From: G965247265 sp965247265
GTDB lineage: Bacteria; Pseudomonadota; Gammaproteobacteria; UBA4575
Assembly: GCA_965247265.1 (NCBI GenBank)
Contig: OZ252002.1
Coordinates: 1,240,001 to 1,304,000 of the forward strand
Length of the DNA stretch: 64,000 nt
Direction of reading: 5' to 3'
The translations under genes and the position numbers were made by a program. Within the stretch, counting starts at the first letter, position 1, and the number at the start of each line of letters is the position of its first letter. Below the pieces are notes generated by a model. It was given only the letters and a program-made list of their open reading frames with translations. It was not told where the DNA came from and did no database searches. Shown piece by piece: positions 54,379 through 64,000 of the stretch.

Positions 54379-54786
54379 CTAAGGAGGCTTGACAATAATC
54401 ATCATGCTATTGTACAGGCACTTTCACGTAGACTACTTTATTTGCGAGTGAAGCCCTACTATATGTTCCAATGCGATCCATCTCAGGGTAGCGACCATCT
54501 ACGTACTTCAGTAAGTGAATCGATGCAAATTCAAAAAATTCTTTGGGGAGCGCTTTCTGGCTTGGCCATGCCAAATTTATGTTTAGATATACCCGGTGGT
54601 GGCGGGAAAGTTGGATTGGTCCCAAATTATGAGGTGAGTAGTGACAATAGCCCGTATAAAGCTTCAAAACAATATTGCGGTTTCGATGGTATTCAGGGGG
54701 AATACATAGACCCAAGTCCAGAACAACATATTACACCATCGGATGTTGATCAATACATGGATGAGTGGAAGGAACTCAACAATTGA
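54379..54786 (+). pseudogene. Lysine 2,3-aminomutase (KamA family), C-terminal fragment
   Basis: The frame contains RVKPYYMFQCDPSQGSDHLRT, LWGALSGLAMPNLCLDIPGG and GGKVGLVPNYEV, the PLP- and substrate-binding C-terminal region of radical-SAM lysine 2,3-aminomutases. Upstream codons (NNHHAIVQALSRRLLYL) belong to the same protein, but the radical-SAM CxxxCxxC half is missing. A remnant only. KamA makes beta-lysine, a compatible-solute precursor in some marine bacteria. Confidence 0.78.
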
Positions 54787-54904
54787 ACCAGTGATTTCCT
54801 ATTTACTTCTGGGTTTAAAAGGATTGAACAAGCATTAAACAGATATTAAATTCACGCCAATAGTGGCGTTATAATGTCATATTTATTATTAGCTAAAATT
54901 TCAC

Positions 54905-55072
54905 ATGCTCACTGAGATACAGTCACGTACACGATTTGACAAGGCACTGTCATTGCTGCAATCAAAGCAGATTAATAATGCCGAGAGTGACCTGCCCCCG
55001 ACGACGCGCCCAATGTTTGAGTTAGAATTCTGGTTTCTCAAAAAAATCGGATTTTTACCCGAGTTCAGATAA
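54905..55072 (+). CDS. Short open frame, possible C-terminal fragment of unknown protein
   Basis: A 55-residue frame (MLTEIQSRTRFDKALSL, ending FWFLKKIGFLPEFR). The segment FELEFWFLKKIGFLPE resembles the helix in RecO-like proteins, but this is far too short to assign. It runs convergently into metF, overlapping its end by 18 bases. Probably a gene remnant. Confidence 0.25.
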   Translation: MLTEIQSRTRFDKALSLLQSKQINNAESDLPPTTRPMFELEFWFLKKIGFLPEFR

Positions 55073-55957
55073 CAAATTCGCGATGGCTTTGATTGATTGA
55101 CCCGGAGCCATCAGGTGAACACCCGAAATGCCATCAATCTTTTGCATCGCTTCAATGAGTTCAATGGAAATTCGCCTACCCTCCTGTTTCGCATCATCGC
55201 TATCCTGCAAACGCTGAATGACCGCATCTGGGATAGCGACACCAAAGAGATTTTCTCTCATCCAAATCGCCGATTTAGCTGAGGCAATGGGTCCGAGTCC
55301 GATCAATATATGCACCTTGTCCAGGATCCCGATTGCCCCGAGGTCTGCAATATAAGCCTCGATTACCTCGATGTCGTAACACAACTGTGTTTGCACGAAG
55401 CTCGCCCCAGCTTCAATTTTTTTAAGCAGTGCAGGTGGGGTTTCTTGCTTGATTTTTTGAGGTACATCGGCGGTGCCAATATGGAAATGTGGGGGTGAAT
55501 CAATTTCACGACCATTGGGTAGCCTACCATTCTCGCTCATGTCACATGCCAGGCTAATCAGTTCATTACTGTTGTTGATGTCATGAACAGACATGGCATC
55601 AGGTTGATCACCATTCGCAGGGTCATCGCCCGTCAGAGGCAATAAATTACAGATACCAAATGAGGCTGAGCCGATTAAATCAGCACAAAGGGCAATACGA
55701 TTACGGTCCCGACAAGTTAGTTGAAGTACGGGTTCGATATCATGGATGGCGAGAATCGTCGCGGCAGCGATACTCGATATTGTGGTTTTTGCCGCCGCAC
55801 CGTCAGTGATATTGACTGCCTCTACAAGTCCTTTTATTGGCTCAACTTCCTGCAAAATAATATCTTGATTTGTACTAAGCGGCGGGACCAGTTCTGCGGT
55901 GAAGCAGAATTTACCTTTCTTGAGTGATTTTTCCAGTTGGTTTAATAATTTAACCAT
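55055..55957 (-). CDS. metF: Methylenetetrahydrofolate reductase-like protein
   Basis: A 300-residue TIM-barrel enzyme. It starts KGKFCFTAELVPPL with the catalytic Glu of the MetF family, followed by AVNITDGAAA, LQLTCRDRNR, LLPLTGDDP, ASFVQTQLCYD, LIGLGPIASAKSA and GVHLMAPGQ. It reduces methylenetetrahydrofolate to methyl-THF, the methyl donor for methionine. It is divergent from a broken homocysteine methyltransferase gene 241 bases away, and the pair would have formed a methyl-transfer unit. Intact. It differs clearly from the longer MTHFR at 57865. Confidence 0.87.
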   Translation of the reverse strand: MVKLLNQLEKSLKKGKFCFTAELVPPLSTNQDIILQEVEPIKGLVEAVNITDGAAAKTTISSIAAATILAIHDIEPVLQLTCRDRNRIALCADLIGSASFGICNLLPLTGDDPANGDQPDAMSVHDINNSNELISLACDMSENGRLPNGREIDSPPHFHIGTADVPQKIKQETPPALLKKIEAGASFVQTQLCYDIEVIEAYIADLGAIGILDKVHILIGLGPIASAKSAIWMRENLFGVAIPDAVIQRLQDSDDAKQEGRRISIELIEAMQKIDGISGVHLMAPGQSIKAIANLLSELG

Positions 55958-56198
55958 TCTTCTTATTATTCATTTGCGTATGTTGATGGTATAAGCTTGT
56001 GAAGTATCGCTGTAGATTAGTTGTTATAGAAGATTTAATCAAAAAAATATGCGACAAAGGCACAGAGATCACAGAGTTAAAATAGATAATCCTTTCAGCT
56101 CTGTGATCTCTGTGTTCTCTGTGTAATCTGTGGCTATCAATTTTTAATCGAGCCCAAGTCGATATATACTAATTAGCCGATTTCGCATTACAACCAGA

Positions 56199-56561
56199 AT
56201 GAGCTACGAACACATAAAAAATAAAATAGATAATAAAGAGCTTGTTCTGCTTGATGGTGGCACCGGCTCAGAAATTGAACGACAAGGCGTAAGCATGAAC
56301 GATCCGGCCTGGCGTGGTGTTGCACACATGGACCAGCCTGATGTTGTCAGGAAAGTCCATGAAAGATATATCGTGGCGGGTGCGGATGTCATTATTGCCA
56401 ATACTTTTGGTACTGCCCCCCATGTCATTAAACGTCTGGGTCTGGAAGATAAAATTGTCGAAATTAATCGGGAAGCAGTCCGGATCGCGTTCCAGGCGCG
56501 CGAAAACAGCGGCAGAGATGTGTGTGTTGCCGGCTCGATGTCACCCATGCCGGCGTTTGAC
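56199..56561 (+). pseudogene. Homocysteine S-methyltransferase N-terminus, cut by an insertion sequence
   Basis: Encodes VLLDGGTGSEIERQG, MDQPDVVRKVHERYI, ANTFGTAPHVIKRLG and VAGSMSPMPAFD, the first 120 residues of a BHMT/MmuM-type methyltransferase. It ends abruptly at the IS terminus at about 56562. The C-terminal half with the zinc-binding Cys residues is not found on the other side of the element. The gene is dead, leaving its divergent metF partner alone. Confidence 0.85.
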
Positions 56562-56582
56562 TTGTGCATGGCGAATTGGTAG

Positions 56583-57653
56583 TTAAGTTGGAATCGGGAG
56601 TTGATAAAGCCCACGACAAAGTGAATTCCAACCATAATTAGTTAACGCTGCAAGCGGAGATTGTTTCTCCTCACCACATTTGGCGGGAAGGGTTCCATTT
56701 AACGAAGCATGCACGCGATGATTGTTATAATAGTCCGTATAATCATTTAGTTTTTTCTGTAAATCGATTTCATTCCAAAATAACGTCTGATCCAGAAACT
56801 CTCGCCGTACCGTACCAATGAGTCGTTCTATATAAGGATGTGAGATAGGCGTAAACGGAATCGATTTAATCTTTTCAATCTCTAAAATCCTCAAATTCGC
56901 TTTCCAGCGATGAAACTGGAAGAGCGGATCATGATCTGTACTTATATATAGGGGCATATTCTTTGTAGCAGTAATTTGATTGAACATTTGACATACAGTA
57001 GGGCCATCAACCGATCCTGCATGAGTTGAAAATCCAATAATGCTTCGGTTCCATACATCCATCACCACCAAGACCCAATGCGTTTTAAGTGATATGGATT
57101 CACAACAGAATAGATCAATACTCCACAAACTGTCTTTCATTGAGGCGAGAAAGGATAACCATGATGGGCCGCCATGATCACCAGATCTGGGATGGTAATA
57201 CTTCATCAACACTCGCCGCACCACATCTTTATTAAGCTCAATGCCAAACGTATTCGTAATAATTAAAGCGATACGCGGACAACCATATCGAGGATTCCTT
57301 CTTTTAATTTCCACAATGGCTTTGATTAAATCGCTATTAGGCCCTTTGGGTCCAGATTTGCCTTTCCCATAGGATGAGAACAGTCGCAAATACTTTCGCC
57401 TAACGAGTACCTTATGAAACTTAAGCAGTGTAGAAGGCTGAATAATAATAGCCGATCGAGCTGTCCGATTAGGAGATAGCAACATTGCAAGCCAGGCAAA
57501 CGTAAATCGATCCAAGGTAGTTAAGTTAGGTGCTTTGCCTCGATCCGAATGATATATTAGCCCTGGTGGTGGCTTTCTGAGATTGATCGCCATCATCAAG
57601 GCCCGGATCACCAGGGCTTTTTTCATCCGCCGATCCATTGCCCAGCCGACCAC
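56583..57653 (-). CDS. DDE transposase (rve core, IS3/IS481-like), fused at its N-terminus to an IS3 orfB fragment
   Basis: An open frame of 356 residues. From about residue 40 it is the transposase also seen in pieces at 52-54 kb: APNLTTLDRFTF, then a helix-turn-helix-like NPRYGCPRIA, and catalytic residues in WSIDLFCCES, ISTDHDPLF and HPYIERLIGTVRREF (D, D, E). Residues 1-39 (VGWAMDRRMKKALVIRALMM to YHSDRG) come from a different IS3-type OrfB. The element therefore lost its own N-terminus in recombination with an IS3 copy, and activity is doubtful. Its 3' end lies in the homocysteine methyltransferase gene. Confidence 0.83.
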   Translation of the reverse strand: MVGWAMDRRMKKALVIRALMMAINLRKPPPGLIYHSDRGKAPNLTTLDRFTFAWLAMLLSPNRTARSAIIIQPSTLLKFHKVLVRRKYLRLFSSYGKGKSGPKGPNSDLIKAIVEIKRRNPRYGCPRIALIITNTFGIELNKDVVRRVLMKYYHPRSGDHGGPSWLSFLASMKDSLWSIDLFCCESISLKTHWVLVVMDVWNRSIIGFSTHAGSVDGPTVCQMFNQITATKNMPLYISTDHDPLFQFHRWKANLRILEIEKIKSIPFTPISHPYIERLIGTVRREFLDQTLFWNEIDLQKKLNDYTDYYNNHRVHASLNGTLPAKCGEEKQSPLAALTNYGWNSLCRGLYQLPIPT

Positions 57654-57658
57654 CGTTA
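57534..57658 (-). mobile_element. IS3-family orfB fragment
   Basis: Encodes the OrfB segment VVGWAMDRRMKKALVIRALM and PPPGLIYHSDRG, which holds the second catalytic Asp region of IS3-family integrases. Only this fragment is left, wedged between the DDE IS and the repeat at 57659. Confidence 0.8.
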
Positions 57659-57776
57659 GGAGATGGCGTGAGGCAGGAAGTGATGGGAATCATCCCAATC
57701 TCATATAAAGAAGAAAAAATGGGTTGCGTCCCACACAACTGTCGAGTTTGAATAGATCGCGACATTGTCATGCAGA
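57659..57776. repeat. Compound direct repeat, copy A (upstream of MTHFR block)
   Basis: Starts with a 42-base string (57659-57700) found identically at 59660-59701. It then has an AAGAAGAAAA stretch and GGGTTGCGTCCCACACA (57708 on) that recurs at 59909-59973. In copy A the two parts are 7 bases apart; in copy B they are separated by about 207 bases. Confidence 0.9.
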
Positions 57777-57864
57777 CCTAGCCAATTGAATTACCGCGTC
57801 TGCGGGCGAATCGGCTGCCGAGCGGGTCTGCGACTTACTTAACGGCAAACAGAGGGCGGATCAG

Positions 57865-59514
57865 ATGGCGAACGAAAGTGTCGATGGTGCAAGTCGAGCA
57901 GAGAAGTCTCACGCCGAGGTGTGTGTTGAAGTCACGCCCGGATCGCGAGAGACCGAAGTTATTTCGAAGAAGCCCCTTTCTCAGCAGCCGTTTCGATCGG
58001 CGTCAAATGCGATCCGGGAAGGGCTGCACACTGGACGCTTCTTCTGGACCATCGAGTTCATTCCCTCGCAGGACAAAATTCTGCACGATGAACTGCACAA
58101 GCTGGGCGGAATCGCCGGTGTCATGTCGGAGGATCCGCTGCTGGCCGGCTTTGCGGTGACTGACCGGGTGGTTTCTGACTGGGATCCCGACTCGGCGGTA
58201 GCGGCCTCGCATCTTTTGGACGTGAGCGGCAAGCAGCCGCTGGTGCATTTCTCGGGCAAGGGACGAGAAGTTCAGCACTTGCATGAGTTTCTTTCCCGGA
58301 TGCATGAGAACGGTCTTAAGAACATGCTGATTCTGACCGGTGATCGATTGAAGGAAGAGCCAAAAGACCGGCGCCCGCGCTATCTCGAGTCGGTCCCTGC
58401 CATCCAGATCGCAAAGCAAATTGATCCAGATTTATTCGTCGCCGCGGCGCTCAACCCTTTCAAATACCGCGAAGAAGACGCCATGGCGCAGTACTTAAAG
58501 CTCGGCAAAAAAGTAGGCGCGGGTGCCGACTGCATAATCACCCAGGTTGGCTTCGACATGCTCAAGTATGAAGAAGCGGTGTACTGGACGGGACGCGAAG
58601 GGTATCGTTTGCCGATCATGGCCAACGTTCTGCCCATGTCGGTGCAACGTGCGCGCTACATCCGGACTCACCAGCTTCCCGGGGTGACCGTAACCGACTC
58701 TTTTCTTGCGCTCCTTGAAGAAGAGGAACAAATGCTCGCGGACCAGGGCGCGGCTCGGGTGCTCCGCCGCCTTGCACTGCAGATACTTGGAGTGCGGTAC
58801 TTCGGGTATATGGGGGTGCAGATCTCGGGTTTGCACTCGGTGGAAAAGGTGGCTGCGTTACAAGCACTGGTTCAGGAGTTGTCCGAACAGTGTCCGGACC
58901 GTCTCACTTGGAAGAAGGCCTGGGATGAGTCGCTGACCTTCGCCGAGGGAGGGCGAGCGAATCCGGTATCTACTCGTAACCCGTGGTACTTAATGAGCCC
59001 GCACCCAAGCCGCGCTAACCTTCACGAGCGAGTCAAATACAAGGTCATGAGCAGCGTCCATAGCTTTCTTTTTGACAAGGGGCTCGGTGCGCGCTTATTG
59101 GCCCCGCTGATGAGACCTGTCAAACGACATAGCACAGTCGACCGCGTGTTCGAAAGAATAGAGCACGCGATCAAATCGCCCCTTTTCGGCTGCGAAACCT
59201 GCGGCATGTGCCGGCTTGCCGCGACGCAATACATTTGTCCGGAGACCTGTCCGAAGGGACTTGCGAATGGCGCATGCGGGGGCACCACAGACAATTTTTG
59301 CGAGTTTGGCGACCGAGAGTGCGTGCACAGCGTCAAGTACCGTATCGCTAAAGACGCTAGCATTCTGCATGAGCTCGAAACGTGGCAGGTTGCCGCCGTA
59401 CCGCAAGACACTCGGCATACCTGCTCGTGGCCGCCCCATTTTCGAGGGGAGGGGCCCGAGATAAGAGTGATCGACTTCTTGCATCCCAAAAGGAATCGGT
59501 TACGGAATGGGTAG
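57865..59514 (+). CDS. Methylenetetrahydrofolate reductase with Cys-rich MTHFR C-terminal domain
   Basis: A 549-residue protein. Residues about 50-340 form an MTHFR-type barrel (FFWTIEFIPSQD with the catalytic Glu, NMLILTGDR, FVAAALNPFK, ADCIITQVGFD, GVQISGLHS). The C-terminal part holds eight Cys (443, 446, 449, 458, 462, 471, 479, 486) in a CxxCxxC plus CPxxCP-type cluster, the MTHFR_C domain that probably binds an Fe-S cluster or zinc. GC-rich. It starts an S-adenosylmethionine recycling set completed by metK and ahcY, supplying methyl-THF for remethylation of homocysteine. It lies between two copies of a direct repeat, indicating insertion. Confidence 0.88.
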   Translation: MANESVDGASRAEKSHAEVCVEVTPGSRETEVISKKPLSQQPFRSASNAIREGLHTGRFFWTIEFIPSQDKILHDELHKLGGIAGVMSEDPLLAGFAVTDRVVSDWDPDSAVAASHLLDVSGKQPLVHFSGKGREVQHLHEFLSRMHENGLKNMLILTGDRLKEEPKDRRPRYLESVPAIQIAKQIDPDLFVAAALNPFKYREEDAMAQYLKLGKKVGAGADCIITQVGFDMLKYEEAVYWTGREGYRLPIMANVLPMSVQRARYIRTHQLPGVTVTDSFLALLEEEEQMLADQGAARVLRRLALQILGVRYFGYMGVQISGLHSVEKVAALQALVQELSEQCPDRLTWKKAWDESLTFAEGGRANPVSTRNPWYLMSPHPSRANLHERVKYKVMSSVHSFLFDKGLGARLLAPLMRPVKRHSTVDRVFERIEHAIKSPLFGCETCGMCRLAATQYICPETCPKGLANGACGGTTDNFCEFGDRECVHSVKYRIAKDASILHELETWQVAAVPQDTRHTCSWPPHFRGEGPEIRVIDFLHPKRNRLRNG

Positions 59515-60008
59515 CCGGCGATCGCCGGCAAACTGGACTGAACGAGGTCGCCTTAAGCGTTCCGTCCCCGGTTTGCGGGACAAGGCTGCCGACTACATCT
59601 CTATCGCCTGGAGGCCCTCGGCAACGACGAAGCCGCTGTACAGGGGGCCGAGTCTGTTCGGAGATGGCGTGAGGCAGGAAGTGATGGGAATCATCCCAAT
59701 CGCAGATAAAAAGGTTAAACTTATTCGTCTGCATAAAGTATAGCGTGTTTCAAAACGGATAAATACGTAGTGTAAATTTGAAACATTTAATTAGTGGAAT
59801 TAAATTTTAATTTGACTATAGTCCTATAAATTCATTTTTTATCAGCAGCTTACCGCATGATAAATTTATTGGTCTAAAAATTGCAGTGGCTTAGAAGTCA
59901 CAATTAGCAAGAAGAAAAATGGGTTGCGTCCCACACACTATTGAGTTTGAATTGACTCATCGCAACATTATCCCCAGATGCACGCATACGCGTAGAAAAG
60001 GAGAGGCC
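59515..60008. other. Spacer with direct-repeat copy B and an AT-rich insert
   Basis: GC-rich until 59701, then about 200 bases of AT-rich sequence, then the second half of the compound repeat (59909-59973) and a ribosome binding site (AAAGGAGAGG) before the methyltransferase. A frame at 59507-59743 is open, but I see no family in it. Confidence 0.55.
59660..59973. repeat. Compound direct repeat, copy B (upstream of methyltransferase block)
   Basis: The first 42 bases are identical to 57659-57700, and the last about 65 bases closely match 57708-57776. Between them is an AT-rich insert absent from copy A. Together the copies bracket the MTHFR gene. Confidence 0.9.
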
Positions 60009-61205
60009 ATGGCGAGTTACAAGCAAGCAATCAGCGATCCTGTGGCGGGCAGTCAGGAGCACGCATCGGCCAAGGCCGTGGCGCCGGACCGCGACTTTCG
60101 CTTCTACGACAACCGGCAAAAGTATCTTCTATTCGTGAATACCTGCGCCGAGAAGTCGGCGGTGGCCGATCGCATTGCGCAGGAGCTGCCCAACATTCAA
60201 CCCACGCCGCCAGCGGTGAGGATCTTCGATGCAGGTGTTGGGGAGGGGACCGTGCTCGCCCGGGTCATGCGTTGGATGCACCAGCGCTACCCAACCCTGC
60301 CGTTTTACTTTGTTGCCAAGGAAAGCAGCCTTGAGGATGTGCGGCTCACGTTGGATAAGATGTCCGACAGATTTTTCGAACACCCCAACACTGTATTGGT
60401 GCTGACGAACCTTTATTACAAGGAAGCACCATGGCTGACGCCGAGTTCAGGCGTCGATGCCGCATCACTCGATTGGCATGAAGTGGGTCTTAAGGGGACG
60501 ACATCCAGAGATTTTGAGGCACAGATTTCCGCCCTTCAACCCTTCCTTGCCGAGGGTTGGCGCACTGCCGTCAACAAGAAGACGGGTAATCTGAGATATG
60601 TGCGCCCCACGGTCCTGATACTCTATCGCGAGGATCAGAAGTTCAATTTGAACGCGATCATTCCGAAGCGCACGGAGCCGCGGGCGGACTACGATCTCGT
60701 GATCGCCTCGCAGCCCTATCGTCTGCGTGCGCCCCTGGAGTTCAAGGCATCGAAAGTCATCGCCCCGTTGGTAAAGAGTCTGGCGCCCGGCGGACGCCTC
60801 ATCGGCGTGCACGCTTACGGAAAAGATCCCGGGCAGGAAATCATTGAAGGGATTTGGCCCAACGAGGATCCTTTCATGCACGATCGCCGACAGATGCTGA
60901 ACGCTACCAAGGAGGCGCTCGGAGATGAAGCCGAGGCCCTTATCTTCGCCGAACAGTCGGACGAGGACGCACTGTTTCGCTATGACATGCACACGTTGCC
61001 TTCCGAGGTGGATGAGTCGATCGGAACGTCCACCGTGTTCGCCGCCTGGAACGCAGCGGTTTATGTCGGCCAAATTGAAGAAGCGCGCCTCGACCAAGTG
61101 CTGGGTAGTCGCCAGTATCTTGACGTGACGCGCGACGTGTTACGAAAGCACGGCGGCCTATGGTTTTGGGACGAGTCGTTCTCCATTGTGCGCCGCCGTA
61201 GTTAA
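60009..61205 (+). CDS. Unassigned class I SAM-dependent methyltransferase
   Basis: A 398-residue protein starting at ATG 60009, which has a strong AAGGAGAGG; the frame is open further upstream into the repeat, but that part is not native. The SAM-binding loop is RIFDAGVGEGT (71-81), followed by a Rossmann core with an acidic loop near residue 100. The C-terminal half includes APLEFKASKV and LAPGGRLIGVHAYG, a typical methyltransferase strand 5 region, and ends WFWDESFSIVRR. I do not recognise the acceptor. Its position ahead of metK, ahcY and an adenosine-kinase-like gene shows that it needs high SAM turnover, as with small-molecule N- or S-methylation. Confidence 0.82.
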   Translation: MASYKQAISDPVAGSQEHASAKAVAPDRDFRFYDNRQKYLLFVNTCAEKSAVADRIAQELPNIQPTPPAVRIFDAGVGEGTVLARVMRWMHQRYPTLPFYFVAKESSLEDVRLTLDKMSDRFFEHPNTVLVLTNLYYKEAPWLTPSSGVDAASLDWHEVGLKGTTSRDFEAQISALQPFLAEGWRTAVNKKTGNLRYVRPTVLILYREDQKFNLNAIIPKRTEPRADYDLVIASQPYRLRAPLEFKASKVIAPLVKSLAPGGRLIGVHAYGKDPGQEIIEGIWPNEDPFMHDRRQMLNATKEALGDEAEALIFAEQSDEDALFRYDMHTLPSEVDESIGTSTVFAAWNAAVYVGQIEEARLDQVLGSRQYLDVTRDVLRKHGGLWFWDESFSIVRRRS

Positions 61206-61318
61206 TGCAATGGGCCTGGCGTTCCAACAATTGCGCTGTTTAGGTTTGACTCCGGTTGCGTGTGACGCCGCGCGGTCCAGCGCGGACAATTCTTCTACTA
61301 AATAAAAGGTATTCTATT

Positions 61319-62512
61319 ATGTCTGATTTTCTTTTCACTTCTGAATCGGTATCCGAAGGCCACCCGGACAAGGTCGCGGACGCAATCTCGGACGCCGTGC
61401 TTGACGCGGTCATTGCTAAGGACCCCCGCTCGCGTGTGGCGGCAGAGACGTTGGTAAAGGACAACTTGGTCGTGCTCGCGGGCGAACTTACGACGAATGC
61501 GAGCGTCGACTACCAGCACATCGCGCGTCGGACGATTGAACGCATTGGCTACGTCGATCCGAAGATCGGTTTCGATGCCGAGGGATGCACGGTAATCGTC
61601 GCCTATGGCGAACAGTCGCGTGACATCGCGCAAGGTGTTGACGAGGGCAAAGGGATCGATCTCGACCAAGGCGCCGGGGACCAAGGCCTGATGTTTGGCT
61701 ACGCCTGTAACGAGACGCCAACGCTGATGCCGATGGCGATCGATCTTTCCCACCGGCTACTTATACACCATGCTGAGCTGCGACGTAGCGGAAAGCTGGC
61801 TTGGCTGAGGCCAGACGCGAAATCGCAAGTCACGTTGCGTTACGTGAACGGCAAGGTCGACTCGATCGACACAGTGGTGATCTCCACGCAACACTCGCCG
61901 GATGTGACCTATAAGCAGATCAAGGAGGCGGTGATCGAAGAAGTCATCAAGCCGATTCTGCCGCAGGAGTTTGTCAAACAGGACAATATTAACTATCTCG
62001 TTAACCCGACCGGCAGCTTCGTGATTGGCGGGCCGAAGGGTGATTGCGGCCTCACCGGGCGCAAGATCATCGTCGATACCTATGGCGGCGCTGCGCCGCA
62101 TGGCGGCGGTGCCTTTTCGGGCAAAGACCCTTCCAAGGTCGACCGCTCCGCGGCATACGCGGCGCGCTACGTAGCGAAGAACATCGTAGCCGCTGGGCTT
62201 GCTTCCAAATGTACGGTACAGGTGTCCTACGCGATCGGCGTGGCGCAGCCGACCAGTGTCATGGTGACGACGGATGGCACGGGCAAGCTTTCGGATGAGA
62301 AACTGTCGCAACTCATACGCGAGCACTTCGAACTGCGGCCTAAGGGTATTATCCAAATGCTCGATCTGCTGCGGCCGATCTACGAGAAGGCTTCGGCCTA
62401 TGGGCATTTTGGGCGCGAAGATGCCGATTTCACCTGGGAAGCGACCGATAAGGCATCAACGCTCGCAGATGAAGCGAACGTAGAGAAAGAAACTGAAACC
62501 GAAACCGTATAG
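61319..62512 (+). CDS. metK: S-adenosylmethionine synthetase
   Basis: A 397-residue enzyme from the ATG at 61319 (AAAGGT upstream); an in-frame upstream start is not native. Signature motifs are SEGHPDKVADAISDA, the hexapeptide GAGDQG and the P-loop-like GGGAFSGKDPSKVDRSAAY. It makes SAM from methionine and ATP. GC-rich, 12 bases before ahcY. As metK is usually single-copy and housekeeping, this may be a dedicated second copy for the methyltransferase module or the genome's only one; the window cannot tell. Confidence 0.97.
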   Translation: MSDFLFTSESVSEGHPDKVADAISDAVLDAVIAKDPRSRVAAETLVKDNLVVLAGELTTNASVDYQHIARRTIERIGYVDPKIGFDAEGCTVIVAYGEQSRDIAQGVDEGKGIDLDQGAGDQGLMFGYACNETPTLMPMAIDLSHRLLIHHAELRRSGKLAWLRPDAKSQVTLRYVNGKVDSIDTVVISTQHSPDVTYKQIKEAVIEEVIKPILPQEFVKQDNINYLVNPTGSFVIGGPKGDCGLTGRKIIVDTYGGAAPHGGGAFSGKDPSKVDRSAAYAARYVAKNIVAAGLASKCTVQVSYAIGVAQPTSVMVTTDGTGKLSDEKLSQLIREHFELRPKGIIQMLDLLRPIYEKASAYGHFGREDADFTWEATDKASTLADEANVEKETETETV

Positions 62513-62524
62513 GAGATAACGACA

Positions 62525-63958
<1,434 letters not shown>

Positions 63959-63972
63959 AGGGACTAAAGCCA

Positions 63973-64000
63973 ATGACAGCACTGGTCTGCGGTTCGCTCG
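63973..64000 (+). CDS. Start of a PfkB-family (adenosine kinase-like) gene, cut by window end
   Basis: Only MTALVCGSL is visible. This opening, directly after ahcY, matches the PfkB-type sugar or adenosine kinases that commonly follow ahcY and would remove the adenosine it releases. Assignment rests on nine residues and context. Confidence 0.5.

Noticed and set aside
59919..60008. Extended N-terminus of the methyltransferase
   Set aside because: The upstream in-frame codons translate the repeat sequence shared with 57.7 kb; the ATG at 60009 has the strong ribosome binding site.
61206..61318. SAM or SAH riboswitch upstream of metK/ahcY
   Set aside because: The 113-base spacer shows no conserved SAM or SAH riboswitch core; the ahcY leader is only 12 bases.
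61757..62407. 216-residue minus-strand open frame
   Set aside because: Antisense to metK, whose motifs are complete; shadow frame.

Overview
The window looks like accessory-rich chromosome from a low-GC gammaproteobacterium, probably marine or host-associated. This is inferred from the gene families (methylcitrate cycle, HAAT-type ABC transporters, ExbB/ExbD/TonB, bufferin-type RiPP, proteobacterial intergenic palindromes); no rRNA or other marker gene is present to fix the taxon. Most of it is AT-rich. GC-rich blocks at about 18.6-28.7 kb, 57.8-59.66 kb and 59.97-64 kb look imported. Pseudogenes, gene fragments, three tyrosine recombinases and several insertion sequences show a genome in flux.

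Layout. (1) 0-8.4 kb: a tightly packed operon whose first four genes match, in order and family, the bacterial coenzyme M pathway described in Xanthobacter: phosphosulfolactate synthase, two aspartase/fumarase-superfamily enzymes and a fold-II PLP enzyme. An acylating aldehyde dehydrogenase resembling sulfoacetaldehyde dehydrogenase, a GMC flavoprotein and a glutathione transferase follow. This is the most interesting system in the window. (2) 8.4-15.2 kb: two paralogous integrases, small exported or cytosolic proteins, a serine hydrolase, a dead Old Yellow Enzyme gene and a tRNA-Leu(UAA) that probably serves as attachment site. (3) 15.2-29.2 kb: truncated dioxygenase, HNH nuclease next to an attC-like site, third integrase, prophage scraps, a 40-bp perfect inverted repeat, a ruined RecB-like nuclease/helicase, then an intact exbB-exbD-exbD-tonB operon convergent with a TonB-dependent receptor. 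(4) 29.2-32.2 kb: a bufferin-like metal-binding RiPP cassette (12-Cys precursor, DUF692 enzyme, partner protein) bracketed by two decayed tRNA-Leu copies.

(5) 32.4-37.8 kb: prpB-prpC-prpD-prpE, the full propionyl-CoA to pyruvate/succinate route plus propionate activation. (6) 38-50.6 kb: two nitrilase-superfamily amidases, an M20 deacylase, and two tandem branched-chain-amino-acid/urea-type ABC systems. The first is crippled by nonsense and frameshift lesions but keeps its binding protein; the second is intact but has no binding protein. (7) 50.6-57.7 kb: an IS and pseudogene graveyard with an intact IS6-family element, fragments of GFA, lysine 2,3-aminomutase and homocysteine methyltransferase genes, and an intact metF-like gene. 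(8) 57.8-64 kb: an imported S-adenosylmethionine regeneration module (MTHFR with Cys-rich C-terminus, an unassigned SAM methyltransferase, metK, ahcY, and the start of a PfkB adenosine-kinase-like gene).

How it fits together: sulfur and one-carbon chemistry dominate both ends (sulfonate-thiol cofactor synthesis on the left, SAM cycling on the right), with propionate and amide catabolism between. Functional assignments are family-level readings of the sequence; no database search was run.
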